A DNA stretch of 64,000 nt from RUG563 sp045590215 (lineage in GTDB: Bacteria; Bacillota; Clostridia; Christensenellales; Aristaeellaceae), in NCBI GenBank assembly GCA_045590215.1, contig JAZNQO010000027.1, forward strand, positions 1-64,000, read 5' to 3'. Position numbers and translations under genes: made by a program. This document shows positions 24,511-32,893 of the stretch, one piece after another. The first letter of the stretch is position 1, and each line of letters starts with the position of its first letter. Under the pieces are notes generated by a model. That model was not told where the DNA came from and did not search any database. It saw only the letters and a program-made list of their open reading frames with translations.

Positions 24511-26055
24511 ATGGACAAGAAAATGACCGCTCTGATTATCATGGACGGCTTCGGCCTGAACCCTGCCACGGAAGGCAACGCCATTTACACTGCCGGCACG
24601 CCGGAACTGGACAAGCTGAAGGCCAAGTTCCCCACCTGCCAACTGGGTGCCAGCGGCATGGACGTAGGCCTGCCGGACGGCCAGATGGGCAACAGCGAAG
24701 TGGGCCATCTGAACATTGGCGCAGGCCGCATTGTGTATCAGGAGCTGACCCGCATCACGGCCGATATCCGCAGCGGTGCTTTCTTTGAAAAAGAGCCCCT
24801 GATCTGGGCGATGGATGCCGTGAAAGAAAACGGCGGCGATCTGCACCTGATGGGTCTGCTTTCCGATGGCGGCGTGCACAGCCATAATACCCACCTGTAC
24901 GCTCTGATTGAAATGGCGAAGCAGCGTGGCTTGAAGAATGTGTTCATCCACTGCCTGCTGGACGGCCGTGACGTGCCGCCCACCTCCGGCATCGAATACA
25001 TGAAGCAGCTGGAAGAAAAGCTGCAGGAAATCGGTGTTGGCCGGATTGCCACCATCCAGGGCCGCTACTGGGGCATGGATCGTGACAACATCTGGGATCG
25101 TGTGCAGAAGGGCTATGATGCCATCGTGCTGGGCGAAGGCGTTCAGGAAACCGACGCCGTGCAGGCCGTACAGAACAGCTACGACAACGGCGTGACGGAC
25201 GAATTTGTGAACCCCGTGGTCATAACGGAAAACGGCAAGGCCATCACCACCGTAAAGGAAAACGACTCCGTTATCTTCTTCAATTTCCGGCCCGATCGTG
25301 CCCGTCAGATCACCCGTTCCTTCATCATGCCCGATTTCACCGGCTTCGAGCGCAAGAAGGGCTTCATTCCCGTGCAGTTCGTTTCCATGACCCAGTATGA
25401 CGAAACCTTCACCGGCCTGAAGGTTGTGAACCCTCCGGCCTCCATGGAAAACACGCTGGGCCAGTATCTGGCTTCCCTGAACCTGACCCAGGCGCACATC
25501 GCCGAAACCCAGAAATACGCTCACGTCACCTTCTTCTTCAACGGCGGCGTGGAAGCTCCCAACCCCTTGGAAGACCGCTTCCTGATCGACTCTCCCAAGA
25601 TTGCAACCTTTGACTTAAAGCCCGAAATGAGTGCCCCCGAAGTGACCGAAAAGGCCTTGGAGCTCATTGACAGCGGCAAGTATGACGTGATGATCCTGAA
25701 CTTTGCCAACTGCGACATGGTAGGCCACACGGGCGTGATGGACGCCGCCGTTGCCGCCGTGAAGGAAGTGGACAAGGACGTTGGCATCCTCGTCAACCGT
25801 ATTCTGGAAAAGGGCGGCCGTGCCTTTGTCACCGCTGACCACGGCAATGCCGACCAGATGGTGGATCCCGTGAACGGCGAAATCTTCACCGCCCACACCA
25901 CCTTCCCCGTCCCCTTCATTGCCTGCGATAATGCGCTCATTGGCAAGAAGCTGCGTGAAGGCGGCCGTCTGGCGGATATCGCTCCCACCATGCTGCACAG
26001 CATGAACGTGGCCATCCCCGCCGAAATGACCGGAAAGAGCCTGATTGAAGAATGA
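24511..26055 (+). CDS. gpmI: 2,3-bisphosphoglycerate-independent phosphoglycerate mutase
   Basis: 514 residues. IIMDGFG at 9-15 carries a metal-binding aspartate and MGNSEVGHLNIGAGR places the catalytic serine at residue 62, as in the Geobacillus enzyme. Further metal motifs: NFANCDMVGHTGV and ADHGNADQM. It interconverts 3- and 2-phosphoglycerate in glycolysis using manganese. Start chosen at 24511 after TAGGAGA. The next gene overlaps by 4 bp. Confidence 0.97.
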   Translation: MDKKMTALIIMDGFGLNPATEGNAIYTAGTPELDKLKAKFPTCQLGASGMDVGLPDGQMGNSEVGHLNIGAGRIVYQELTRITADIRSGAFFEKEPLIWAMDAVKENGGDLHLMGLLSDGGVHSHNTHLYALIEMAKQRGLKNVFIHCLLDGRDVPPTSGIEYMKQLEEKLQEIGVGRIATIQGRYWGMDRDNIWDRVQKGYDAIVLGEGVQETDAVQAVQNSYDNGVTDEFVNPVVITENGKAITTVKENDSVIFFNFRPDRARQITRSFIMPDFTGFERKKGFIPVQFVSMTQYDETFTGLKVVNPPASMENTLGQYLASLNLTQAHIAETQKYAHVTFFFNGGVEAPNPLEDRFLIDSPKIATFDLKPEMSAPEVTEKALELIDSGKYDVMILNFANCDMVGHTGVMDAAVAAVKEVDKDVGILVNRILEKGGRAFVTADHGNADQMVDPVNGEIFTAHTTFPVPFIACDNALIGKKLREGGRLADIAPTMLHSMNVAIPAEMTGKSLIEE

Positions 26056-26699
26056 TTTATTCCTATTGTAATAAATGCAAGGCTGAATCCCCGTCGGATG
26101 TTTGCCAGACCTGCGGCAAGCGTGCCTCTGCCAACGCACAGCGTGACGTTTGGAGTGCCGCATTCCTGCCCCTATCTGACGGGCGCACATGGAAAAGCAT
26201 CCTGATTGTGCTGGTGGTGGTCACGGGGCTTTTGCTGGCCGTGCTCTTTGGGTTGGAAGCCCTGCTCAACGGCTCCACCCGCACCGCCCAAATGTGGCAG
26301 GGCAATCTGCCTGCCCTCATCTTTTCCATCCTGCCCCTTGGCCTTTTGCTTTCCTTCCTGCTGCTCTTTTTACAGGGCAAGGAGATTCTGGTCTATGTGC
26401 TGGATCCCCGTGGAGCGCACCTGCAAACATGGCATGAGCCCTCCCGGAAAAAGAGCTGGGCTCGCCTGCAATCGTCTGACCCTGCCCTGAATGTGCCCAA
26501 CCCCGCCGGCGGCCTGATGCACCTGTCCCAAGAGCGGCATATGGTGTGGAGCGATGTGCAGTCCGTGCGCTACAAGCCCGGAAGCTGCACAATCCTTCTC
26601 TATCACACGCCCCATCTGGCTCCCATGGTGTTGCGCATGCCCCAGCAGGAATACGAAACCGCCGCCGCTTATGTAGCAAAGTATTGTAAGGGAAAATGA
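26052..26699 (+). CDS. Hypothetical zinc-ribbon membrane protein
   Basis: 215 residues. An N-terminal four-cysteine zinc ribbon (CNKC at 6-9, CQTC at about 17-20) is followed by two membrane helices (SILIVLVVVTGLLLAVLFGL and ALIFSILPLGLLLSFLLLF) and a cytoplasmic or surface C-terminal domain of about 100 residues with no motif I know. ATGA overlap with gpmI shows they are co-transcribed. Confidence 0.8.
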   Translation: MIYSYCNKCKAESPSDVCQTCGKRASANAQRDVWSAAFLPLSDGRTWKSILIVLVVVTGLLLAVLFGLEALLNGSTRTAQMWQGNLPALIFSILPLGLLLSFLLLFLQGKEILVYVLDPRGAHLQTWHEPSRKKSWARLQSSDPALNVPNPAGGLMHLSQERHMVWSDVQSVRYKPGSCTILLYHTPHLAPMVLRMPQQEYETAAAYVAKYCKGK

Positions 26700-26853
26700 G
26701 GTTTTGAGGGATTGAGGGGAGGAGATTTCTTTCCGGAGAAAGCTCCCTCCCGAACCGCCGCAAAAAAAGCCGACTCGGAATTATCTATAGGCTGTTTACC
26801 CATCATTTTTCTCCGTGTTACTTTTACATCATTAAATGACAGGAAGTTCTATT

Positions 26854-27594
26854 ATGGCTATCACATTACAGGAAATCGCCAAATTGCTGGATCACTCCAC
26901 CCTGCAGCCCTTCCTGACGGAAGATGATATCATCATAGGCTGCGACATCGCCCTGCAATACGATACCGCCACCGTCTGCGCCCGGCCTGGGGACATGCCC
27001 CTTGTGGTCAAGCGGCTTACTGGGAGCAGTGTTCTGCCCTGCACCGTCATTGGCTTCCCCCACAGTGCTCACCACACCTCCGTCAAATGCTTTGAAGCGG
27101 AACGTGCTTTGGACGACGGCTGCAAGGAGCTGGACATGGTTCTGAACATCGGCCAGATGCTCAAAGGCAACGAGCAATATGTGCAGGATGAAATTCAAAA
27201 GCTGGCCGAAATCGCCCACAACCAGGACGCCATCCTGAAAGTAATTCTGGAAACCTGCTATCTGAACGACGAGCAAAAGCGCATTGCCTGCCGCCTTTCC
27301 GAAGCTGCCGGGGCTGACTTTGTCAAAACCTCCACCGGCTATGGCTCCGGCGGTGCCACCGTTGCCGATGTGCGGCTGATGCGTGCTGCCGTTTCCGAAA
27401 AAGTTCGGGTAAAAGCTTCCGGCGGCATCCGCACCTTGGATATGGTGCTTGCCTGCCGAAAAGCCGGTGCTGTGCGCTGCGGCGTTTCCGCCACGGTCAA
27501 AATCATGGAAGAAGCAAAAGAACGCCTTGCAAAAGGCATCCTGACGGAAGAACCCCTTTCCCCTGTGGAAAACGCTTCCGGCGGCTCTTATTGA
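26854..27594 (+). CDS. deoC: Deoxyribose-phosphate aldolase
   Basis: 246 residues, cytosolic TIM barrel. Lys158 in DFVKTSTGYG is the Schiff-base lysine; the other catalytic lysine is in RVKASGGIRTL, and LDMVLNIGQMLKG carries the conserved aspartate. It splits deoxyribose 5-phosphate into glyceraldehyde 3-phosphate and acetaldehyde during nucleoside breakdown. AGGAAG precedes the chosen ATG; an in-frame ATG 18 bp upstream is the alternative. An imperfect hairpin at 26717-26751 lies before the gene. Confidence 0.95.
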   Translation: MAITLQEIAKLLDHSTLQPFLTEDDIIIGCDIALQYDTATVCARPGDMPLVVKRLTGSSVLPCTVIGFPHSAHHTSVKCFEAERALDDGCKELDMVLNIGQMLKGNEQYVQDEIQKLAEIAHNQDAILKVILETCYLNDEQKRIACRLSEAAGADFVKTSTGYGSGGATVADVRLMRAAVSEKVRVKASGGIRTLDMVLACRKAGAVRCGVSATVKIMEEAKERLAKGILTEEPLSPVENASGGSY

Positions 27595-27605
27595 TGTTTT
27601 TCTTT

Positions 27606-27634
27606 CGGCATTCCTTCGGGGATGCCGTCTTTTT
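27606..27634 (+). terminator. Terminator of deoC
   Basis: 8-bp stem (27607-27614 with 27619-27626) closed by a TTCG tetraloop and followed by GTCTTTTT. Confidence 0.88.
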
Positions 27635-27659
27635 GTAATCATTCCGCCGTGAAAAATGC

Positions 27660-27688
27660 TTGCACGGCTGGAAAAAATAGCGTATAAT
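27660..27688 (+). promoter_or_regulatory. Promoter of the phosphohexomutase gene
   Basis: TTGCAC at 27660-27665, 17-bp spacer, TATAAT at 27683-27688. Confidence 0.75.
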
Positions 27689-27730
27689 GTAACCATGAAA
27701 ATATGTATAAATTAAGGGGAGGGTTTTCCT

Positions 27731-29446
27731 ATGGGCTATATGGAAGAATACAAAAGCTGGCTCACCCGTTTTGCTGCCGATGAAGAAACGGTGGCCGAAC
27801 TGAAATCTATTGAAGGCAACGAAAAAGAAATCGAAGATCGTTTCTATACCAATCTGGCCTTTGGCACCGGCGGCCTGCGCGGCGTGCTGGGCATGGGCAC
27901 TAACCGCATGAACGTTTACAACGTCCGCCGGGCCACCATGGGTCTGGCTCGCTATATCAAAGCCCACGGCACGGAAAACAAGGGCGTGGTCGTGGCCTAT
28001 GACAGCCGCATCAAGAGCGACGTTTTCGCCAAGGAAACCGCCCTGACGCTGGCCGCAGCTGGTATCAAGGCATACCTGTTTGAATCCCTGCGCCCCGTGC
28101 CGATTCTCTCCTATTCCGTGCGCCATCTGGGCACTGCTGCCGGCGTTATCATCACCGCCAGCCATAATCCGCCCCAGTACAACGGCTACAAGGCCTACGG
28201 CGAAGATGGTGCGCAAATCGGCCCCGATGTGGCTGACGAAATCATTGCCAATATCAATGCGCTTTCTTATGAAGAATGTGTGCCCATGGCGGAAGACGAA
28301 GCCTTGGCAAAGGGCCTTCTGCAGATCGTTGGCAATAAAGAAGTGGACGACGACTACATCCAGATGGTGAAAACCCTGTCCCTGCGCCCTGAACTGCTTG
28401 AAAAGCGCGGCGGCGACCTGAACATCGTTTACACCCCCCTCCACGGCTCCGGCAATGTGCCCGTGCGCCGTCTGTTGAAAGAACTGGGCGTGAAAAATGT
28501 TACCGTCGTTAAGGAACAGGAAGCTCCCGACGGCCGCTTCCCCACCGTCACTGCGCCCAACCCCGAAGACCCCGCCGCTTTCAAGCTGGCCATTCCGCTG
28601 GCTGAACAAGTAGGCGCAACCACCGTCTTCGGAACCGACCCGGACTGCGACCGTCTCGGCTGCGCCGTGAAGGATAAGGACGGCATCTGGCGTACCCTCA
28701 CCGGTAACCAGATCGCCTGCCTCATGCTCTCTCACATCCTGGAAAGCCGTAAGGCAAACGGCACGCTGCCCGAAAATGCTGCCGCCGTCAAATCTGTCGT
28801 GTCTACCGAATTAGCTCGTGCCATCTGCGATGAATACGGTCTGCCCCTTTACGACGTGCTCACCGGCTTTAAGTTCATCGGCGAAAAAATTCAGCAGTTT
28901 GAAGAAACCGGCGATCATACCTTTGTCTTCGGCTTTGAAGAAAGCTTTGGCTATCTCTCCGGCACGCAGGTGCGTGACAAGGACGGCGTGAACGCTTCCC
29001 TGCTCCTTTGCGAAACCACCTGCGCCTGCATGGAAAAGGGCGAAACCCTCTACGACGCCCTCCAGAAGCTCTATCAGAAATACGGCTACTATAAAGAAAC
29101 CGGCGTTTCTGTGGTGCTGCCCGGCAAGGATGGCGTGGAAAAGATGAAGGACATCATGGATAACCTGCGCAATAATCCCCCTGCCGAACTGGCCGGCCTC
29201 AAGGTCATCGGTATCCGGGACTTTGGCCGTTCCATCCGTGTGCTCAACGGAAAGGAAGAAAAGCTGGACTATCCCAAGTCTAACGTGCTCTACTTCGATC
29301 TGGAAAACAACAACTGGCTCTGCATCCGCCCCTCCGGCACCGAACCCAAGATTAAGCTCTATGTTGCCACCAAAGCGGATACCCAGGAAGCCACCGACGC
29401 CCTCAACGCTGCCCTCTCCACGGCGGCTCAGGCTCTGATGGCATAA
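27731..29446 (+). CDS. Phospho-sugar mutase (phosphoglucomutase/phosphomannomutase)
   Basis: 571 residues. The active-site serine is Ser144 in TASHNPPQYNGYKAYGEDG. The metal loop TDPDCDRLGCAV, the sugar-binding FGFEESFGYLSG and the phosphate-binding RPSGTEPKIKLY are all present, in the usual four-domain order. The length fits the phosphoglucomutase/phosphopentomutase-like group of Firmicutes (PgcA type). With deoC just upstream a phosphopentomutase side activity is possible. AAGGGGAGG precedes the ATG. Confidence 0.93.
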   Translation: MGYMEEYKSWLTRFAADEETVAELKSIEGNEKEIEDRFYTNLAFGTGGLRGVLGMGTNRMNVYNVRRATMGLARYIKAHGTENKGVVVAYDSRIKSDVFAKETALTLAAAGIKAYLFESLRPVPILSYSVRHLGTAAGVIITASHNPPQYNGYKAYGEDGAQIGPDVADEIIANINALSYEECVPMAEDEALAKGLLQIVGNKEVDDDYIQMVKTLSLRPELLEKRGGDLNIVYTPLHGSGNVPVRRLLKELGVKNVTVVKEQEAPDGRFPTVTAPNPEDPAAFKLAIPLAEQVGATTVFGTDPDCDRLGCAVKDKDGIWRTLTGNQIACLMLSHILESRKANGTLPENAAAVKSVVSTELARAICDEYGLPLYDVLTGFKFIGEKIQQFEETGDHTFVFGFEESFGYLSGTQVRDKDGVNASLLLCETTCACMEKGETLYDALQKLYQKYGYYKETGVSVVLPGKDGVEKMKDIMDNLRNNPPAELAGLKVIGIRDFGRSIRVLNGKEEKLDYPKSNVLYFDLENNNWLCIRPSGTEPKIKLYVATKADTQEATDALNAALSTAAQALMA

Positions 29447-29463
29447 AACATTCTTACACTTGC

Positions 29464-29496
29464 AAGGGACTGCTTTTCACAGGCAGTCCCTTTTTT
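29464..29496 (+). terminator. Terminator of the phosphohexomutase gene
   Basis: 10-bp stem (29464-29473 with 29483-29492) followed by a T run. Confidence 0.9.
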
Positions 29497-29497
29497 C

Positions 29498-29548
29498 GGG
29501 GGCTTATACAGCCCCCATACCCCTGTACCAGAGGATTTCATCCTCTGG
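29498..29548. repeat. Multi-hairpin repeat, copy before cassette B
   Basis: Hairpins GGGGGC/GCCCCC (29498-29503, 29511-29516) and CCAGAGGAT/ATCCTCTGG (29528-29536, 29540-29548) joined by ATACCCCTGTA. Same plan as the copies at 24.2 and 61.4 kb but with different, still fully paired, stems. 29549-29657 shows no gene. Confidence 0.7.
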
Positions 29549-29657
29549 ACTCCGGTAGGCGAACAGGGTGACTTTTCTTTCGGGGTGTCTGCGCCTGTAA
29601 CAGGAGGCGGTGCATGGATTTCCGGGCAAAATGAAAACAGAAAAACGTCAGCAAGAG

Positions 29658-29788
29658 TGATAGAAAGGAAAGAGTTATCCTTCACTTTGCGTCAAGGAAA
29701 TACCGAAACAGCAAGCCCGCCAAGGCTTGCTGTTTCTTGTTCTGCGTGATAGAATGAAAGCAACAAATCTGAATAGGCCGAAGAGATA
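29658..29788 (+). repeat. Left end of cassette B
   Basis: Gap-free match to 18583-18713. Hairpin AACAGCAAGC/GCTTGCTGTT at 29707-29716 and 29725-29734. Confidence 0.85.
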
Positions 29789-29822
29789 AATAGGAAGTTT
29801 TGTGATGTTTTATATCAAGGTA

Positions 29823-29875
29823 ACAGGAATTGTAAGTTGTGGACAAAACGGAGCAAAAAATGACAGGAATTCTAA
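29823..29875 (+). promoter_or_regulatory. Paired direct repeats, likely AraC-type operators
   Basis: ACAGGAATTGTAA (29823-29835) and ACAGGAATTCTAA (29863-29875) are exactly 40 bp apart, about four helical turns. A TATAAT follows at 29888-29893. The spacing suits a dimeric AraC-family protein binding its own promoter. Confidence 0.55.
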
Positions 29876-29916
29876 TGTCATAGGTCATATAATCAACTGT
29901 GAAAGGAGGAATACCG

Positions 29917-30750
29917 ATGGAATGGGTAAAATCAATTAACAATGCTATAGCATATATGGAGAACCACTTAACAGAGGATATTAAACTTAGTGATATTGCG
30001 GAAAGCGTATCTATTTCTTTGTTTCATTTCCAGCGTGCATTTTCTATGATGACAGGTATAACGCCGACTGAGTATTTGCGAAACCGGCGTCTCTCACAAG
30101 CTGGAGCGGAGCTGGTAAGCGGTAATGTACATGTGATTGATATAGCATTGAAGTATGGATATGATTCGCCGGAAAGCTTTACAAAAGCATTTTCTAGGTT
30201 TCATGGCTTTTCACCGTCACAAGTAAGAAAAGGCAGTCCCATTAAGTTTATGAATCGGTATACCATCCGAATCACAATTGAAGGAGGCAGTATGATGGAA
30301 TATCAGATTGAAAAATGGGAAGCAATGGATTTGCTGGTACATGCGAAGGAGTTTCATGTGGAAACAAGTGAGAAGGAAATCCCTTTGTTTTGGGATGAGT
30401 ATTATGAGAGTGAAGAATATAGAAAGATACCAGGATACTTGGGTATTTGTATGCAGAAAAAGACAGCTGTTGATGTATTTCAGTATGGAATAGGATGCAA
30501 GGCTTCTGACGTGGAAGGTGTTCCTGAAGGGTTTGAGATTATACATATTCCGGAATATTCCTGGGCAGTATTCCGCTGTGTGGGACCATCACCGGATGCT
30601 ATTCAGGCAATGTGGGATAGGATTTATAATGAATGGCTTCCAACAGCAGAATATGAGTTGATTTCTGATTACTATATTGAGAATTATTTGCCTGGTAATC
30701 CAACAGCAATGGATTATGTAAGCGAAATCTGTATTCCAATAAAAAAGTAA
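29917..30750 (+). CDS. AraC-family regulator with GyrI-like effector domain
   Basis: 277 residues. The DNA-binding domain comes first (residues 1-105: two helix-turn-helix units, IKLSDIAESVSISLFHFQRAF and VIDIALKYGYDSPESFTKAFSRFHG). A GyrI-like/effector-binding domain follows from about 125 (MEYQIEKWEAMDLLVH... to YWP-type ending MDYVSEICIPIKK). This plan matches multidrug- or ligand-sensing regulators such as the Rob/SAV1-like group. The gene is AT-rich against its surroundings. AAAGGAGG sets the start. No target gene accompanies it in the cassette. Confidence 0.88.
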   Translation: MEWVKSINNAIAYMENHLTEDIKLSDIAESVSISLFHFQRAFSMMTGITPTEYLRNRRLSQAGAELVSGNVHVIDIALKYGYDSPESFTKAFSRFHGFSPSQVRKGSPIKFMNRYTIRITIEGGSMMEYQIEKWEAMDLLVHAKEFHVETSEKEIPLFWDEYYESEEYRKIPGYLGICMQKKTAVDVFQYGIGCKASDVEGVPEGFEIIHIPEYSWAVFRCVGPSPDAIQAMWDRIYNEWLPTAEYELISDYYIENYLPGNPTAMDYVSEICIPIKK

Positions 30751-30821
30751 TTGATTTAGTTTATGAATAATTCGTCGAATTCCATGTTTTCGAGTAGATG
30801 AAGATTCCTATTCCCATCATA

Positions 30822-30977
30822 TAGGAGGATGCAATTATACGCACCGTTCCGGTGCATTGCGTTTCCACGGTTCGCAGGCTGAACTGATAAGCATATTGAT
30901 CCATAAGCAAGCGAGCATCCGATTGTTGGATGCTCGCTTGTTCGCCATTGGATAAACTGTTCCTTGAGAATCCTCCC
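30822..30977 (+). repeat. Right end of cassette B
   Basis: Matches 19381-19507 apart from roughly 30 extra bases in the middle. First hairpin 30831-30860, second a perfect 13-bp stem (30908-30920 with 30928-30940), then TTCCTTGAGAATCCTCCC. Confidence 0.85.
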
Positions 30978-31102
30978 GTCAGGGGAAAAGTCATTTTCCG
31001 CCTGACCGTTTTTCATGTTTTCCACCGGATGCCGCTGGCATCCGGCAGGACGGCGAAACGCCGTCCGCCCGGAAATCTTGCCCAATCAACGTTATCCCTA
31101 AG

Positions 31103-31318
31103 GCTCCGGCGGCACGCAAAAAAGCAACAGCCTTTTGCTCCTTCCGCAAGGCAGGGTCCAGGGAGCAATGCTCCCTGGCAGGGTTCGGAAGGGGCAGAGC
31201 CCCTCCGTTCTCCGCTCCAGCGGCACGCAAAAAAGCAACAGCCTTTTGCTCCTTCCGCAAGGTAGGGTCCAGGGAGCAATGCTCCCTGGCGGGGTTCCGA
31301 AGGGGCAGAGCCCCTTCC
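31103..31318. repeat. Tandem 111-bp repeat of paired hairpins, two copies
   Basis: Copy 1 is 31103-31213, copy 2 starts at 31214; they differ at only a few positions. Each has GGGTC, a near-perfect palindrome (CCAGGGAGCA/TGCTCCCTGG, 31158-31178 in copy 1), AGGGTTC-type linker and GGGGCAGAGCCCC. 30978-31102 contains no gene I can see. Confidence 0.85.
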
Positions 31319-31331
31319 AAAGCATTTTTCG

Positions 31332-31360
31332 TTGACAGATAAAGGTTTTCGACTTATAAT
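31332..31360 (+). promoter_or_regulatory. Promoter of the hisS T-box leader
   Basis: Perfect consensus: TTGACA at 31332-31337, 17-bp spacer, TATAAT at 31355-31360. Confidence 0.92.
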
Positions 31361-31366
31361 AAGAAG

Positions 31367-31583
31367 CGGCTTGGATGGGAAGAAACCGGCAGAAGCGATC
31401 AAAGAGAGTGCGGCCTTGGCTGAGAGCGGCACATCGCAAATCCGGTGGGACAACCCGGAGCCTCCTGCGAGAGCAGGCGCATTTCAGCGTTACGGAAAAA
31501 AAGCGGAAGGGTAACGCCTTCAAGCTGGGTGGCACCGCGAAGACAACTTCGTCCCATGCGCATGGCATGGGCGTATTTTTTTA
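31367..31583 (+). promoter_or_regulatory. T-box riboswitch (tRNA-His sensing) before hisS
   Basis: The T-box core GGGTGGCACCGCG lies at 31527-31539, followed by a terminator hairpin (stem 31553-31559 with 31565-31571) and seven Ts (31576-31582). The AAAGAGAG of stem I is at 31401-31408. In the region of the specifier loop CACAT (31430-31434) offers CAC or CAT, both histidine codons. Uncharged tRNA-His should stabilise the antiterminator and turn on hisS-aspS. Confidence 0.92.
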
Positions 31584-31596
31584 CAGGAGGGTTTAT

Positions 31597-32862
31597 ATGC
31601 TCACACAAGCACCCAAGGGAACCAAGGACATGCTTCCCCAGGACGCCTATCAATGGCAATATGTAGAAGAGAGAATGCGCAAGTTAGCGGCCCGGTGGGG
31701 GTATCGGGAGGTGCGCACCCCGGTTTTTGAGCACACGGAGTTGTTCCAGCGCGGCGTGGGCGACACCAGCGATATCGTGACCAAGGAAATGTACACCTTC
31801 CTTGATAAAGGCGAGCGCAGCATTACCTTAAAACCGGAAGGCACGGCCGGGGCTGTGCGTGCGTTTATCGAAGGGAAATTGTATAACGAAGCCCTGCCCT
31901 GCAAAATGTATTATTTAGCGGCTCCCATTTTCCGTTATGAAAAGCCGCAGGCCGGGCGGCTGCGTGAGCATCACCAATTCGGCATGGAATGTTTCGGCGG
32001 CAAGGAGCCGACGGTGGAAGCAGAGCTGATTTGTGCGCTGTTTGAGCTGCTGGGCGGTCTTGGCCTTCAGAACCTGTCCGTGCATATCAACTCCATCGGC
32101 TGCCCGGAATGCCGTCCCAAGTATCACCAGAAGCTGAAGGAATATCTGGGCGAAAGGCTTTCCCAAATGTGCCCCACCTGTCAGGAACGTTTTGCCAAGA
32201 ACCCCCTGCGGATTTTAGACTGCAAAGAAGAAAAATGCAAGGCGATTGTGAAGGACGCTCCTTCCATTCTGGACTGCCTGTGCGAAGACTGCGGCAGCCA
32301 CTTTGAAAAGCTGCAAACGCTGCTGACGGCAAAAAACATCCCCTTTTCGCTTGATCCCAGAATTGTTCGTGGGTTGGACTATTACACCAAGACGGTGTTT
32401 GAAATCATCATGCAGTCCGGCCGGGAAGGGCTGGCTCTGTGCGGCGGCGGAAGGTATGATAAACTGGTAGAAGAGCTGGGCGGCCCGGCAACGCCGGCAG
32501 CCGGCTTCGGCATCGGCATCGAGCGCATTTTGATTGAGCTGACCAACCAAGGCCTGCTGCCGGAAGCCCCCGGCATCACGGACGTGTATGTGGCAAACCT
32601 GGGTGCCGATATGGCGGTGCCTGCGTTCACGTTCACACAAGCTTTGCGTGAAAAGGGCGTGAAGGCGGATTGCGACGTGTGCGGCCGTTCCTTGAAAGCT
32701 CAGTTCAAGTTTGCGGATAAAGTGAACGCCAAATACGTGGCCATCATGGGCGGCGACGAATACGCCCGCGGCACGGTAAAAATTCGCAACATGCAAACCC
32801 GTGAAGAAGTGGAATTTTCGCTGGACACGGCCGCGGAAGAAACGGCCAACCTGCTAAAATAA
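31597..32862 (+). CDS. hisS: Histidyl-tRNA synthetase
   Basis: 421 residues, class II. Motif regions: PKGTKDMLP at the start, VRTPVFEHTELFQRGVGDTSDIVTKEMY, motif 2 FRYEKPQAGRLREHHQFGMECFG, the histidine-specific RGLDYYTKTVFE and motif 3 GFGIGIERIL, then the anticodon-binding domain. It charges tRNA-His. Start set by ACAGGAGGGTTTAT; it sits 14 bp after the T-box terminator. aspS follows after 31 bp. Confidence 0.97.
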   Translation: MLTQAPKGTKDMLPQDAYQWQYVEERMRKLAARWGYREVRTPVFEHTELFQRGVGDTSDIVTKEMYTFLDKGERSITLKPEGTAGAVRAFIEGKLYNEALPCKMYYLAAPIFRYEKPQAGRLREHHQFGMECFGGKEPTVEAELICALFELLGGLGLQNLSVHINSIGCPECRPKYHQKLKEYLGERLSQMCPTCQERFAKNPLRILDCKEEKCKAIVKDAPSILDCLCEDCGSHFEKLQTLLTAKNIPFSLDPRIVRGLDYYTKTVFEIIMQSGREGLALCGGGRYDKLVEELGGPATPAAGFGIGIERILIELTNQGLLPEAPGITDVYVANLGADMAVPAFTFTQALREKGVKADCDVCGRSLKAQFKFADKVNAKYVAIMGGDEYARGTVKIRNMQTREEVEFSLDTAAEETANLLK

Positions 32863-32893
32863 GTCCTAACAAAAAGAGAAGGAGCATATACAT

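Larger units (their letters stand above)
29658..30977 (+). mobile_element. Cassette B: AT-rich AraC-type gene between shared ends
   Basis: A left end (29658-29788), an AraC/GyrI-like gene (29917-30750) and a right end (30822-30977) in the same order and orientation as cassette A. The cargo is unrelated to that of cassette A. Only the ends are shared, so the ends and not the genes define the element. No recombinase is nearby. Confidence 0.6.

Noticed and set aside
31103..31318. CRISPR-like array
   Set aside because: Only two 111-bp copies, no regular spacers, no cas genes; it is a tandem repeat of palindromes.
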